A stretch of 53,159 nucleotides of DNA from Bryobacteraceae bacterium (GCA_025980435.1 JAICXK010000004.1:1-53159), one strand, 5' to 3'; positions 26,837 to 37,372 are shown, counted from the first letter of the stretch. The notes: generated by a model not told the origin, from the sequence alone. Numbers and translations: made by a program.

Positions 26837-29356
26837 GAATCATCTCAATCGGGTTCATGCGAACAGCGGTTCGAGCCGGGTAGAGTCCGGCGAGCACGGT
26901 AGCGGCATAGATACCCGTCAACGCCGTCAATAAGAGCGCCGCCGGCCAGTGGAACTGAATGGTCCAGCCGAAGGATTGCTTGTTGATAACGAAAATCAGA
27001 ATCAGCGAGAGGATGGCGCCCAGGATGAGGCCGATTGCGTTTGCCAACAGACCCAACAGTCCAGCTTCGCAAAGAATGATGCCGCGCACCTGCAGTTGGC
27101 TGGCGCCGAGAAAACGCAGCAGGGCAAATTCACGGCGGCGATCGATCACCATCGCAAGGAGCGCTCCGGCGATGCCCATAACCGCCACGATCACGGCGAC
27201 CGCTTCCAATGCGTATGTGATGCGGAAGGTCCGGTCGAAGACTTGAAGGGCTCCGCGCCGCAGAGCGCCGTTCGAAAATACCATCACGGCCCGCCCGCCG
27301 ATGACGCGACCGATTCCCCGGCGAACCGCGCCGGCCTCAACTCCACGCTTCAGATAAACGGCGACATTCGACTCGGCGGGATCGGGGAGATACTTCAGCA
27401 AAGTGCGCCGGTCAAGAATGATATAACCGCCGCCAGCCGCGTAGTCGTAATAGATTCCCAGAACCCGAAAGCGGCGAACCGCGCCGGCGAGGGGAATCTG
27501 GAGAATGCTGCCGGCGTGTACATTATGCTCATTTGCGAAGGGCTCGCTTACAACCGCGTAGTCGCCGGTGGGAAGCTTCGATAGAATCGCGTCCCGATCC
27601 TCACCGGGAAGAAATGTCGTGGCATCGGAGTCGCGGACGCGGCTGCTTTCGCCACCGGCAAGCGTGGCCGGTAAACCATCGTAGGAAATTCGATAAGCGC
27701 GGAAGCGATCGACTGCAGCCACACCGGGGAGGCGCTCGATTCGATCGGCGATCTCCGGGTCCATCGTCGGGTGGCGGTCGGCGCCGGGGGAGCCCGCCGG
27801 TCGCAAGTAAAGATCGGCCTGCAACTGATGGTTCATCCAGACGCGCACCGTCTCCCGGAAGCTGCCGACCATAATGCCGACGCTGGTAGTCATCGCAACG
27901 GCCGTCGCCAGCGCCGCCGTGAGCACGGAAGTGCGGCCGATGCTGCCACGCAAGGCTCGCAGGGCCAACATTGCTTCCATTCCCAGCAGCTTTTGAAGTA
28001 CATGATGCGTCGTACCAGCGAGCAAGTAAACTGCACTGGGGATGATCGCGGCGGTTGCAGCAATCAGCAGTACAACAGCGATATACGCAAATACAGGCCG
28101 GCCCCTGACAGCAGGCAATTTGCAAAGAATGGCCGCAACAGCCACAAGCAGCAGGGCCCAAAGGGACACACTCCGCGACCTCAAAGCAAGGCTGTACTCC
28201 TCGCGTCCTCGCGCCATCGCTTCAACCGGCGCAATCCGGGAGGCTTCTAAGGCGGGCGCAAGCGCAGCCAGCAGAGAAACTCCCAATCCGAGCCCAAGGC
28301 CAGTGATGGTTGCGGCAAGCGTCAGGTGGATCGGTGCGGGTTGGCTGCTGACATACAACGACTGAACTGTATTTCCGATTAGCTTCACCGCACCAACTGC
28401 CAGGAAGCGGCCAATAAGGAGCCCGGCGGAGCTTCCCGCTACGGCAAGGAACAGCGCCTCCGCCAGGAAGCCTCCGAGAATCATTCGGCGCGTGCCGCCC
28501 AGCGCGCGGAGAACCCCAATTTCGTTCCGGCGCCGCACGACCGAAATCGAGATGGTGTTGTAGATCAGGAACGCGCCCACGATAAGTGCGATGTAACTCA
28601 GCGCGCGCAGATTCAAACGGAATGCCGCAAGCATCTTGCGGTACTCCTGCGTGCGTGCGCCCTGTGGATCGATACTCACCGACGCCGGCAGCGTGCTTCC
28701 GAGTATTGTTCGCCAATCGACGGCTGGTTTTCCCTGCGGCGTGCGTACATCAATGCTGTCCAACTTTCCAAGTTTGCCGGTTACCTCCTGCGCAAGGCCG
28801 ATATCGGCGACAATGACGCGCTCTACGACTTTCTCTTTCTCCGGCTTTAGAATTCCCGCCACAATAAAGGTCCGCAGCGTATCGTTGATGAGGAGTGGCA
28901 CGCGCTCGCCTGCGCGCAAGTGGAGCTGTTGGCCGACCCAGATGGGGTAGCCTTCACTCAGCAGATTGGCCTGTTGCGCTGATGTGTCAGTTGCAAACTC
29001 CCGCTGCGCCGCATGCCCGATGAGATCGAGCCCGATAAACGGCACAGCCTCCCCTTTGCCGTTGATGAAGGCGAAGCTTTCAATCCGGGGAGCAAATTGG
29101 AAGGCATAGGGCAGTTGGACCAGTTTTCCGAGAAGCCGTTCATCCAGACCGCCTGGCGCGGTAATCTGCAGATCGCTGTTGCCCGCCAGCGATTCCAGAG
29201 ACGAATGAAAACTGCCCGCTGCCGCTTGCCCGGCAAGGTCGATTGCAACCACCGCGCTCACTCCCAATGCGACCGCGAAGATTGCGAGCGCAGTCCGGAT
29301 TGGCTCACGCGCAAGCGGGCGCAGAATCAAGCGCAGAAAAAGAAGCCACTCGAAGC

Positions 29357-29360
<4 letters not shown>
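26826..29360 (-). CDS. ABC transporter permease, FtsX/MacB-like, two-unit (about ten helices)
   Basis: This 844-residue inner-membrane permease has an N-terminal helix (about 18-40), a large extracytoplasmic domain, then three helices (about 255-375, including YNTISISVVRRRNEIGVLRALGG). A middle helix pair follows, then a second periplasmic domain and three terminal helices with DRRREFALLRFLGAS. Two copies of the FtsX core motif place it in the long permease class used with LolD/MacB-type ATPases, which extract or move lipids, lipoproteins or peptides by mechanotransmission. It overlaps the ATPase gene by four bases and the AttH-like gene by 11 bases. Confidence 0.92.
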
Positions 29361-30037
<677 letters not shown>

Positions 30038-30089
30038 ACCATTCCAGCATCGTATGCCGCCGTTCAGGTGTCCGTTACACTCGGAGTGC

Positions 30090-31061
30090 GTGGCTACCAT
30101 CCTCGTCACCGGCGGAGCCGGGTATATCGGATCGCATACCCGCTACTTCCTGGAAAAGCGCGGCTATTCGGTTCTCGTCGTCGATAACTTATCGCGTGGA
30201 TACAAGGAGGCGGTTCCAGCGGAACAGCTTCGAGTGCTCGATACGCGCGATGGGGGGCGTATGGAGCAATTACTGCGAGATGAGCGCGTCGACGCGGTTA
30301 TCCATTTTGCCGCTTATATTTCCGTTGGCGAATCTACGCAGGCGCCGGAACTCTATTTTGAGAACAACGCGAGCGGGTCTCTGTCGCTGTTCGAAGCGAT
30401 GCTGCGAGCTGGAGTCAAGCGGCTGGTCTTCTCTTCTACTGCCGCTGTCTATGGCATTCCTCAAACGGTTCCGATTACCGAAAACGAGCCCTATGCGCCC
30501 ATAAACCCGTACGGCGAATCCAAAGTGATGGTCGAAAAGATGCTCGAATGGCTAGACCGCTACCGCGAATTTCGCAGCATCCGCCTGCGATATTTTAATG
30601 CGTGCGGGGCGGAACCCGAAGCCGGTTTAGGCGAGCGACACGATCCGGAAACGCACTTGATCCCGCTCATTCTTCGCGCAATCCAAACCGGCGAGCCGGT
30701 GACGTTCTTCGGAAACGATTACCCGACTCCGGATGGGACTTGCATCCGCGATTACATTCACGTCAGCGATCTGGCAGAGGCCCATATTCACGCGGTCGAG
30801 CATCTGCTTCGCGGCGGTCAATCCGAAGTCTTCAATGTGGGGACCGGCACCGGTCACTCGGTAAAGGAAGTGATGGAAGCAGTCGAAAGGGTCACCGGCA
30901 AGAAAGTGCCGCACGAGATCGGTCCCCGGCGTGAGGGCGATCCTCCTGTTCTGGTGGCCGATTCGCAAAAGCTGCAGGCTGCGCTGGGCTGGCGGCCGGC
31001 ACGCGCTGATTTAGACCGGATTGTTTCGGATGCCTGGCAGTTCGCGCAGAGGGCCCGATAA
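30090..31061 (+). CDS. galE: UDP-glucose 4-epimerase
   Basis: This 323-residue SDR-family enzyme interconverts UDP-glucose and UDP-galactose. It starts at GTG 30090, giving (M)ATILVTGGAGYIGSH, which is the normal GalE N-terminus; an ATG at 30054 would add 12 odd residues. The NAD motif is GGAGYIG. The catalytic elements are SSTAAVYG and the Y-x3-K motif in NPYGESK near residue 140, followed by RYFNACGAEP, FGNDYPTPDGTCIRDYIHV and FNVGTGTGHSV. The length is normal. It feeds galactose into surface polysaccharides or enters the Leloir pathway; no other Leloir gene is adjacent. Confidence 0.95.
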   Translation: MATILVTGGAGYIGSHTRYFLEKRGYSVLVVDNLSRGYKEAVPAEQLRVLDTRDGGRMEQLLRDERVDAVIHFAAYISVGESTQAPELYFENNASGSLSLFEAMLRAGVKRLVFSSTAAVYGIPQTVPITENEPYAPINPYGESKVMVEKMLEWLDRYREFRSIRLRYFNACGAEPEAGLGERHDPETHLIPLILRAIQTGEPVTFFGNDYPTPDGTCIRDYIHVSDLAEAHIHAVEHLLRGGQSEVFNVGTGTGHSVKEVMEAVERVTGKKVPHEIGPRREGDPPVLVADSQKLQAALGWRPARADLDRIVSDAWQFAQRAR

Positions 31062-31065
31062 GCCC

Positions 31066-31092
31066 GCACGCCGCGGCTTATCGCCGGCGTGC
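31066..31092. other. Hairpin after galE, possible terminator without T-tract
   Basis: GCACGCCG at 31066-31073 pairs perfectly with CGGCGTGC at 31085-31092 across an 11-base loop, and flanking CCCG/CGGG can extend it with a small bulge. It begins five bases after the galE stop, but no T-run follows, so factor-independent termination is doubtful. It overlaps the 3' end of the small minus-strand ORF. Confidence 0.4.
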
Positions 31093-31206
31093 TTCGGGAT
31101 CGAGTGCGTAATCGACGGCACTTTGCCAGGTTGTGAATCGGTAAACACGGACTCCGGGTACCCACAAAATCCAGGTGGGTCCTATCTTATAAATCTTTGG
31201 CTTCAT
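31078..31206 (-). CDS. Small ORF, 42-residue basic, tryptophan-rich protein of unknown function
   Basis: The reverse strand reads ATG at 31206 to TAA at 31078, encoding a peptide that begins MKPKIYKIGPTWILWVPG, continues with VRVYRFTTWQSAVDYALD and ends in PEARRR. The shape is a short beta-like W/V-rich part, then TW-x2-AV-x-YAL, then a basic tail. It resembles small conserved bacterial proteins and not random GC-rich translation. No clear ribosome-binding site is visible, and the 3' end overlaps the galE hairpin. Function is unknown. It fills the gap between galE and the phospholipase gene and shares the latter's strand, so it could be read as the tail of that transcript. Confidence 0.5.
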   Translation of the reverse strand: MKPKIYKIGPTWILWVPGVRVYRFTTWQSAVDYALDPEARRR

Positions 31207-31289
31207 AGCGCCTGACGAGAAAGTGCTTCCCGGCGGCGCTTACTCTCCGGGCAGCCGGCAAGAGGTGAGCTTAATTCGAGCTCGGCCCG

Positions 31290-32759
31290 TCAACCGGCTG
31301 AATTCCGGGAATTTCCGGTGGGGACGCGGTTGCGGCGGCCCTTTTCCTGCTTCGGCGGCTGCTGATCGGCGTCGGGGAGAACCGGCTCGGGAAGATTGCT
31401 TGCCTCGTATTTGGCCCGGCTCAACGGGCCGCTGGTATCGGGCAGAATGGGCGCCTTTTCTCCCTTGCCGCCAAACCGGAAGGCCGACGTGAGGTCGCCA
31501 AAAGCCTGCCTGCGCCATGCGCTGATGTTCGGTTCGCGGACGCCCGTGAACTTTTCCAGAAACTGAAGCACCGACGTATGATCGAACGGCTCGCTGCATA
31601 CCCAGCCTCCACTGGTCCAGGGCGAAACCAGGATACAGGGGACCCGAAAACCACCGCCAATCGGGAGTCCATCTATAAATTCGTGGGGCGTGCCGGCAGG
31701 CGGAACCGGCGGCGCTACATGGTCAAAGATCCCGTCGTTCTCGTCATAGTCCAGAATGAAAATTGTTTTGGCCCATACGTCCGGGTTGGCTGCGATTGCA
31801 TCAATTTTGGAGGCGATGAAGGCCGCTCCGTCGGCCGGCATGTAATCGGGATGCTCCGACTGGAAGCTGGTTGGAATGATCCAGGAAACCGCCGGCAGCT
31901 TGTCGTGGATTGCATCATATTCGAACTGGCCCTCGGGGCTGCGGACCATTCCTTTCGTATAAAGCGGCGACTCCTTCCCGGCTTCCCGGAAAACTTTGAA
32001 GGTCTCCAGCAGATTGCAGCCGTAGTTATCCTCTTGCTGATAGACCTTCCAGCTCACGCCGGCTTCTTGCAGGCGTTCCGGGTAGGTCTTCCAGGTATAT
32101 CCGCCTTTCGGGGCCTTGTTGTTGATAATCGGTCCGCCGTTGAGCCCGTCGGGATCGATCATCCCCGTCATCCAATACATGCGGTTCGGCCACGTGGGTC
32201 CCATGATGGAGCAATGATAGGCATCGCAAATTGTGAAGGCTTCCGCCAGGGCAAATTGAAACGGGATGTCCGCGCGAGTGTAGTAGCCCATGACATACGG
32301 ACCATGCACTCCGTCCGCCTTGCGATGGGCCGCCAGCCATCCGTCCATCTTGCCGCCGTTCCAGGATGCGTGTTGTACCGACCATGCATGGCTGGTTGAA
32401 GGGATCTTCTGCGCGCTGCTGGAGCGAGTGTCCAGGTGGAAAGGCAAGATATATCCATTCGGATTTTCCGAGTCCGGCTGGCGAAAAACAGATTGGCCGT
32501 TCGGCAGTTTGAGGGCATTGGGGTCGTCAAATCCCCGAACACCTGCCAGGGTTCCGAAGTAATGATCGAAAGAACGATTTTCCTGCATCAATAGGACGAC
32601 ATGCTTAATGTCGCGCAATGAGCCGCCTCCGGCCGGTTCCTTTGCGAGTGCGCGCCGGACGTTGGACGGCAGAAGCGCCGAAGCGGCCGCGGCGCCCGCC
32701 ATTCTCGCAGCATCCTTAAGCAGTCGACGGCGAGTCGGGTTTATTGGAGTCATTTTCAT
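31290..32759 (-). CDS. Tat-exported phospholipase C/acid phosphatase family phosphoesterase
   Basis: This 489-residue protein has a Tat signal (TRRRLLKDAARMAGAAAASALL). The phosphoesterase domain shows HVVLLMQENRSFDHYFGTL near residue 55, GPTWPNRMYWMTG near 195, DYDENDGIFDHVAPP near 345 and DHTSVLQFLEKF near 420. These metal-site motifs are typical of non-haemolytic phospholipase C and AcpA-type acid phosphatases. It ends in a lysine/proline-rich tail and lacks the extra C-terminal domains of Pseudomonas PlcN. The product should act outside the cytoplasmic membrane on phosphodiester or phosphomonoester substrates, releasing phosphate. ATG 32753 is an alternative start. Confidence 0.92.
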   Translation of the reverse strand: MKMTPINPTRRRLLKDAARMAGAAAASALLPSNVRRALAKEPAGGGSLRDIKHVVLLMQENRSFDHYFGTLAGVRGFDDPNALKLPNGQSVFRQPDSENPNGYILPFHLDTRSSSAQKIPSTSHAWSVQHASWNGGKMDGWLAAHRKADGVHGPYVMGYYTRADIPFQFALAEAFTICDAYHCSIMGPTWPNRMYWMTGMIDPDGLNGGPIINNKAPKGGYTWKTYPERLQEAGVSWKVYQQEDNYGCNLLETFKVFREAGKESPLYTKGMVRSPEGQFEYDAIHDKLPAVSWIIPTSFQSEHPDYMPADGAAFIASKIDAIAANPDVWAKTIFILDYDENDGIFDHVAPPVPPAGTPHEFIDGLPIGGGFRVPCILVSPWTSGGWVCSEPFDHTSVLQFLEKFTGVREPNISAWRRQAFGDLTSAFRFGGKGEKAPILPDTSGPLSRAKYEASNLPEPVLPDADQQPPKQEKGRRNRVPTGNSRNSAG

Positions 32760-32811
32760 CTCAACGGTATTCTCGGTTTAACCCGTCGATCTTATCAACG
32801 TCGAAAATAAA

Positions 32812-33663
32812 ATGCTCCCGAACCAGAGATTGCAGCACTACTTTAAAGCGAATCCGGAGCCGGAAAATATCGGAAGTGATTTGTTGTATTCAATGGTGCT
32901 TTGCCTTTTTAGAAACGTAACGAACCTCCTTTCCGCGAAGGCCCGGTCCACCGCAATCCTCCTGCAAATTGCTCTGATTTTTGCTTGTTCGGCGCCAGGG
33001 CAGATCGCCGCGCCCGATGCGATTCCGAGCGCCGCGGCATCCGAACACGAGCGCGCCGAGCAGGAATTAAAGAAAGAGGAAAAGCAGCGAATTCTCGGTA
33101 TCGTGCCGCAATTTAACATGATCGATGCTCAGGATGCGGCCACGCTCTCAGCCGCTCAAAAGTTTCAGCTCGCGTTCAAGAGCGCTACTGACCCCTTCAC
33201 GTTTGTTGCCTCCGGAATCGACGCCGGCCTGAGCCAATGGGAGAATGACTTCCCGGGTTATGGCCAAGGCGGCAGCGGGTACGGTAAGCGGCTGGGCGCG
33301 TCCTACGCGGATACGTTTGACGGAACCATGATCGGCAACGCGCTTTTCCCGGTCCTCCTGCATCAGGATCCACGCTACTTCCGTAAGGGAAGCGGCGGGT
33401 TCGCCAGACGCGTATTGTACGCGGTATCCACCACGATGATCTGCAAGGGCGACAATGGCCATTGGCAGCCGAACTATTCGAACTTGCTCGGGAACGTTGC
33501 GGCTGGTTCAATCGCGAATCTGTACTACCCTCGCGGCGACCGCGGTGTGCGCCTGATCTTCGAGCGGGCGTTCACTGTTTCAGCCGAAGGCGCGGCCGGT
33601 GCGATTCTGACCGAATTCTGGCCCGATATTTCGCAACGGCTATTCCATAGAATCAAGCACTAA
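32812..33663 (+). CDS. Conserved Acidobacterial secreted protein of unknown function
   Basis: This protein has up to 283 residues; an internal ATG at 32893 gives a better export signal (ILLQIALIFACSAPGQ, with a possible lipobox IFAC), so the true start may be there. A charged linker (EHERAEQELKKEEKQRILGIVPQFN) leads to a Gly-rich domain with GYGQGGSGYGKRLGASYADTFDGTMIGNALFPVLLHQDPRYFR, and the C-terminus is amphipathic. I recognise the pattern (GIVPxFN, SxxDPxTF, GYGQGxxGYxKRxGAxYAD, LLHxDPRYFR) as recurrent in Acidobacteria genomes, without known function. An outer-membrane or periplasmic place is likely. It is divergent from the phospholipase gene and overlaps the FKBP gene by four bases at the 3' end. 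Confidence 0.82.
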   Translation: MLPNQRLQHYFKANPEPENIGSDLLYSMVLCLFRNVTNLLSAKARSTAILLQIALIFACSAPGQIAAPDAIPSAAASEHERAEQELKKEEKQRILGIVPQFNMIDAQDAATLSAAQKFQLAFKSATDPFTFVASGIDAGLSQWENDFPGYGQGGSGYGKRLGASYADTFDGTMIGNALFPVLLHQDPRYFRKGSGGFARRVLYAVSTTMICKGDNGHWQPNYSNLLGNVAAGSIANLYYPRGDRGVRLIFERAFTVSAEGAAGAILTEFWPDISQRLFHRIKH

Positions 33664-34394
33664 TGCGCCGTCGCGCCGGAGACCTCAAGAAGTTCGATCT
33701 GAAAAATGAGCGTTGCGCCGCCTGGGATGGTGGCTTGTCCGTTTTCTCCATACGCCAAGTCGGACGGGCAAACCAGGATGGCCTCTCCGCCGGCTTTCAT
33801 CTTCTGCACTCCCTCCGTCCAGCAGCGAATCACTCCGTTTAGGGCGAATTCGGCCGGCTGGTTGCGGCGGTAGGAGCTATCGAATTCGGTTCCATCGACC
33901 AGGGTTCCGCGATAGTTCACTTTTACGGTGTCGGTTGCCTTGGGTGAGGAACCTGTTCCGGCCCGCACTTCGCGATAAATCAGTCCGGATTCAGTCTTCA
34001 CGGCGCCGGGTTCGGCTGCGGCCTTAGCGAGATACGCCTGGGACGCTGCCTTTTCGCGCTCTGCCAGGCGAGCGTGCCGGGCCTGAGCCAGTGAATTGAT
34101 TTTCGGCCCCCATGTCTCCAGATCCAGCGCCGGTTTACGGGCGGCTGCATCGCCGAGCGCCCGCTTCACCAACTCCAGCTCCGACGGAGACAGATCGAAC
34201 TGCGCGAGCGATCTGTAAATGGACAGGCCGAGCGAGTAGATGGTCTTTTCATCGTCGGTTGCCAGAACGGGAGCGGGTCTGGCAGGTTTGGCCGTTGACA
34301 CGGTGTGCCTGGGATGCGCCGGCTTCACCGCCGCTTTCGGCGGCTGAGCCTGAGCCATCAAGATGACCGGCGCAAAAAACAACAATCCACGCAT
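33660..34394 (-). CDS. Exported FKBP-type peptidyl-prolyl cis-trans isomerase
   Basis: This 244-residue protein begins with a short signal peptide (MRGLLFFAPVILMAQAQ) and a Pro/Ala-rich stretch. A helical N-terminal domain follows (about 48-130), resembling the dimerisation domain of FkpA/Mip. The FKBP domain (about 135-240) shows VKVNYRGTLVDGTEFDSS, WTEGVQKMKAGGEA, LAYGENGQATIPGGATLIF and IELLEV. It should assist folding of envelope proteins. It follows the TPR gene on the same strand with a 21-base gap, so co-transcription is possible. Confidence 0.93.
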   Translation of the reverse strand: MRGLLFFAPVILMAQAQPPKAAVKPAHPRHTVSTAKPARPAPVLATDDEKTIYSLGLSIYRSLAQFDLSPSELELVKRALGDAAARKPALDLETWGPKINSLAQARHARLAEREKAASQAYLAKAAAEPGAVKTESGLIYREVRAGTGSSPKATDTVKVNYRGTLVDGTEFDSSYRRNQPAEFALNGVIRCWTEGVQKMKAGGEAILVCPSDLAYGENGQATIPGGATLIFQIELLEVSGATAH

Positions 34395-34415
34395 TTGTTC
34401 AGGCTAGCATCGCTG

Positions 34416-35606
34416 TTACCGCCGGTCGTCATTCCATTTGGGAACCGATCCGGGCGGAGCCTGCGCGAGGGCATCCTTCAGGGCGGCTTGAATCTGAGCG
34501 TTGCCAGGATCGCGGCGCAGGGCCTCATGGAGTTCCGTAAGCCCCTGGGTCCATTGCCCCAGCCGCAGCAGCGCAACGGCATAGTTGACGCGAATGCCAA
34601 CGTGTTCGGGATTCAGGTCGAGAGCTTTCCGGTACTTTTCCAGCGCGCCGCGGAGGTCGCCTGCCTTTTCCAGTGCGGCGCCTTCGTTGTTGACCCTCAC
34701 CGCCGAAAGCGCGTTCTGGCTGATTTGATCCTTCTTCCGCAGCAACTCGGCCAGCTTCTCCCTGATACGGTTTGCTTCGTCTGTTTTGCCGTCCTGCCGA
34801 AGCGCCATTTGCAAGGAGTTCAAAGCCGATTGATCTCCAGGATCGAGACGGTAGGCCTGCTCGAGGTGCTCCACGGCCTCGTGCGCCTGGCCGGCGCGAA
34901 GGTATTCGGCTCCCAGGCGGTACTGTGCCACGGCGTCGGAAGGATTCAGTTCGACCGCTCGTTTAAAAGCCGCTAAAGCGCCCTTTGCATCCAGCGAGGT
35001 CTTGCGCGCGAGCCCCAGATCGGACCACGCTTCCGCGAAATCGGGGCGAAGCGAAACCGCCTGTTGCAATTGGGCGAGAGCCTTGGAGGCGTCGTTCTGC
35101 GCCGTGTAGACCTTTGCGCGGAGATAATGCGGATACGCCGCTTCCGCTGTGCGTCCGAATATCTGAATGGCACGTTCAAGGTGTTCGGCGGCGGCCCGAA
35201 GCTCGCCCGCCTGCAACAGAATCAGCCCGAGGTTCACTTGCGCTGCTCCGAATCCAGGCTTGAGAGACACCGCCTTCTCGAAGGGGCCGCGCGCTGATTT
35301 CGTGTCGCCGAACTTGTTATAGGCTTCCCCAAGCGCATTCTGCGCCTCCGCCGATTGCGGGCGCAATTGCACTGCTTCGGTCAATTGGTCAATCGCTTGC
35401 GTGCGCTTTCCCTTCTCGGCCAGCAGACTCCCCAGCAGCAGCCGCGCATCGGCATCCTTGGGATCATTCTTGATGGCGCGATCCAGAATGCGGATTGCTT
35501 CATCGCTCTGCCCTTTAGCCGCCAGTTTCCACGCCTGCTCGATCTGCGGACTCTGGGCCCAGAGCAGTCCTGCCCAGGCCAGCACAAGAGCCATTTGGAC
35601 AATCAT
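34416..35606 (-). CDS. Tetratricopeptide repeat protein, exported
   Basis: This 396-residue protein has a signal peptide (MIVQMALVLAWAGLLWAQ), then about nine TPR units through most of its length, for example EAIRILDRAIKNDPKDADARLLLGSLLAEKG and EAVEHLEQAYRLDPGDQSAL. The predicted periplasmic superhelix is a protein-binding scaffold. The start overlaps the CRTAC1 gene by four bases (ATGA), indicating coupled translation. The association of TPR and CRTAC1 genes behind a giant receptor is common in Acidobacteria; it may form a substrate-handling set, but this is inference. Confidence 0.92.
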   Translation of the reverse strand: MIVQMALVLAWAGLLWAQSPQIEQAWKLAAKGQSDEAIRILDRAIKNDPKDADARLLLGSLLAEKGKRTQAIDQLTEAVQLRPQSAEAQNALGEAYNKFGDTKSARGPFEKAVSLKPGFGAAQVNLGLILLQAGELRAAAEHLERAIQIFGRTAEAAYPHYLRAKVYTAQNDASKALAQLQQAVSLRPDFAEAWSDLGLARKTSLDAKGALAAFKRAVELNPSDAVAQYRLGAEYLRAGQAHEAVEHLEQAYRLDPGDQSALNSLQMALRQDGKTDEANRIREKLAELLRKKDQISQNALSAVRVNNEGAALEKAGDLRGALEKYRKALDLNPEHVGIRVNYAVALLRLGQWTQGLTELHEALRRDPGNAQIQAALKDALAQAPPGSVPKWNDDRR

Positions 35607-37372
35607 TTCGAGCGGAACTTCTGGCGGCGCGTGATACCGGAACCCTCGGTCACGTGTATCAATTGATCGGCCGCGACGTTCGAGAACTTTTCAACTTGCC
35701 CGAGCGGCCAGCGCACTTCGAGATCCACGGTCGTCGCCGACCCCAAACCGAAATGAAGACGCCGGTCGTTCACCGACAGATACGATGACTGGCCCAGCAC
35801 TTCCCGTGCCTGCACCTTGCCGCCGTAGTGCACCGTAACCCGGCCGCCAATAGCGCTTCGGTTCGATTTCACGCCGGTCAACCTCACCTTGATCCAGTGA
35901 TTGCTTCCGGTAACATCGTTGCGCAGCAAGGATGGCGTCTCGTTCTGGTTCACAACTACAATATCCAGGTCGCCATCATTATCGAAATCGCCGAAAGCGC
36001 AACCGCGGCTGCAGTGCGCGGCTTCAATACCCGGGCCGGCCTGATGGATCAATTCCTCAAAATGTCCTTTGCCCAGGTTCCGAAAGACAATGCGCGGAGT
36101 CTTGTAAGGCTCATCCGGGTTCTTCTGTAACTCCGGATAGATGCCGCCGGTCACCCAGAAGATATCCGGATTGCCATCGTTATCCAGGTCTTCGACGCCC
36201 GCACCCCAGCTTATAAATCGCGTCTCCACACCCAGGCCGGAGCGAAGCGTGTCGTCCTGAAATTCGCCTTTGCCGTTATTCACGTATACGGCGGGTGTGT
36301 CGGCGGCGAAATGCGTCTTCACCAGGTGCAGATTGCCGTCCAGCATGAAATCGCCTACGCCGACGCCCATGCCGGCCTGCTCCATTCCATCCTCACTCAG
36401 GGCGACGCCGCGCTCCATGCCTTGCTCGATAAATGTTCCGTCGTGCTGGTTCTGAAAAAGAAGGCTTGGGGTGGAATCGCAGGATACATAGATGTCGGGC
36501 CAGCCGCCGTTGTCAAAATCGGCGGCGACAACGGTGAGTCCATACCCTCCCGGCGTTTTTCCGATGCCCGAGCGATCGGTCACATCGGTGAAGGTGCCGT
36601 CGCCATTGTTGCGATAAAGCGAGTGATGCCCGTAGGGCAGGCCGCGCGGACCGCAGAACACACCTTCGGAATTGCAGCTCCCGGTGGTTCCCGCGCGCGG
36701 CACCAGCTTCATATCAAAGCCCACGTAATTAGAGACAAACAGGTCAAGCTTGCCATCGCGGTCGTAATCGACGAAGGTGCAGCCCGTACCGAAGCGCGGT
36801 TCCTTATCAAGCAGGCCGGCTTTCTCGGTAATGTTCGTGAACGTTCCGTTCCCGTTGTTGCGGTACAGCAGGTTTTGCGGCCACCCGGTGATGAATACGT
36901 CTTCAAAGCCGTCGTTATTGAAGTCGCCTATGGTCACCCCGTATGCGTACCCGTTGTGGAACAACCCGGCGTTCTCCGTCACATCGGTAAACGTGCCGTC
37001 CCGATTGTTTTTGTAGAGGCGGTTGGAGGCGTTGGGCGGCGGATCGCCGAAGCGCGAGCTCGAAAGCACCAGGATGTCGAGCCAGCCGTCGTTATCGAAA
37101 TCGAAGAAGGCAACTCCGCAGCCCATGGCTTCGATGACATAATCGGCGCGATCCGGATGGCCGGAGACCACGATCCCGGTGAGCCCGGCTTGTTTGCCGA
37201 CATCTTTAAAGCATGCGTGAAAGGGAAGCCCGGAGGGCTTGCCCCGTGGAGCGGCTTTCACGCGGCGCGATGCCATGCCTTCTTCGGAAGTGGAGACTAT
37301 CTGACGTGCAAAGAGTTGTGTTGCGGGAAGCGCCAGCAAGCCGAGTGCGCGCCGGCGGGTTAGAGACTGCAT
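35603..37372 (-). CDS. CRTAC1 family protein (FG-GAP/VCBS repeats plus ASPIC/UnbV domain)
   Basis: This 589-residue exported protein has an N-terminal TRRRALGLLALPATQLFA Tat-like signal. A seven-bladed integrin-like propeller follows, with Ca-binding loops DFDNDGWLDI, DFNNDGFEDVF, DYDRDGKLDLF, DFDNGGWPDI, DLDNDGNPDIF and DFDNDGDLDI between about residues 90 and 480. The C-terminal ASPIC/UnbV domain (about 500-580) contains SNHWIKVRLTG and NRSAIGGRVTV. Such proteins occur in large numbers in Acidobacteria and Planctomycetes and probably bind ligands extracellularly; no enzyme activity is established. It overlaps the TPR gene and lies 112 bases below the receptor stop, across a strong nested hairpin. 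Confidence 0.94.
   Translation of the reverse strand: MQSLTRRRALGLLALPATQLFARQIVSTSEEGMASRRVKAAPRGKPSGLPFHACFKDVGKQAGLTGIVVSGHPDRADYVIEAMGCGVAFFDFDNDGWLDILVLSSSRFGDPPPNASNRLYKNNRDGTFTDVTENAGLFHNGYAYGVTIGDFNNDGFEDVFITGWPQNLLYRNNGNGTFTNITEKAGLLDKEPRFGTGCTFVDYDRDGKLDLFVSNYVGFDMKLVPRAGTTGSCNSEGVFCGPRGLPYGHHSLYRNNGDGTFTDVTDRSGIGKTPGGYGLTVVAADFDNGGWPDIYVSCDSTPSLLFQNQHDGTFIEQGMERGVALSEDGMEQAGMGVGVGDFMLDGNLHLVKTHFAADTPAVYVNNGKGEFQDDTLRSGLGVETRFISWGAGVEDLDNDGNPDIFWVTGGIYPELQKNPDEPYKTPRIVFRNLGKGHFEELIHQAGPGIEAAHCSRGCAFGDFDNDGDLDIVVVNQNETPSLLRNDVTGSNHWIKVRLTGVKSNRSAIGGRVTVHYGGKVQAREVLGQSSYLSVNDRRLHFGLGSATTVDLEVRWPLGQVEKFSNVAADQLIHVTEGSGITRRQKFRSK

Noticed and set aside
36311..37363. A 350-codon plus-strand open frame inside the CRTAC1 gene
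   Set aside because: It mirrors the repeated DFDNDG loops of the real gene on the other strand and has no recognisable domain.
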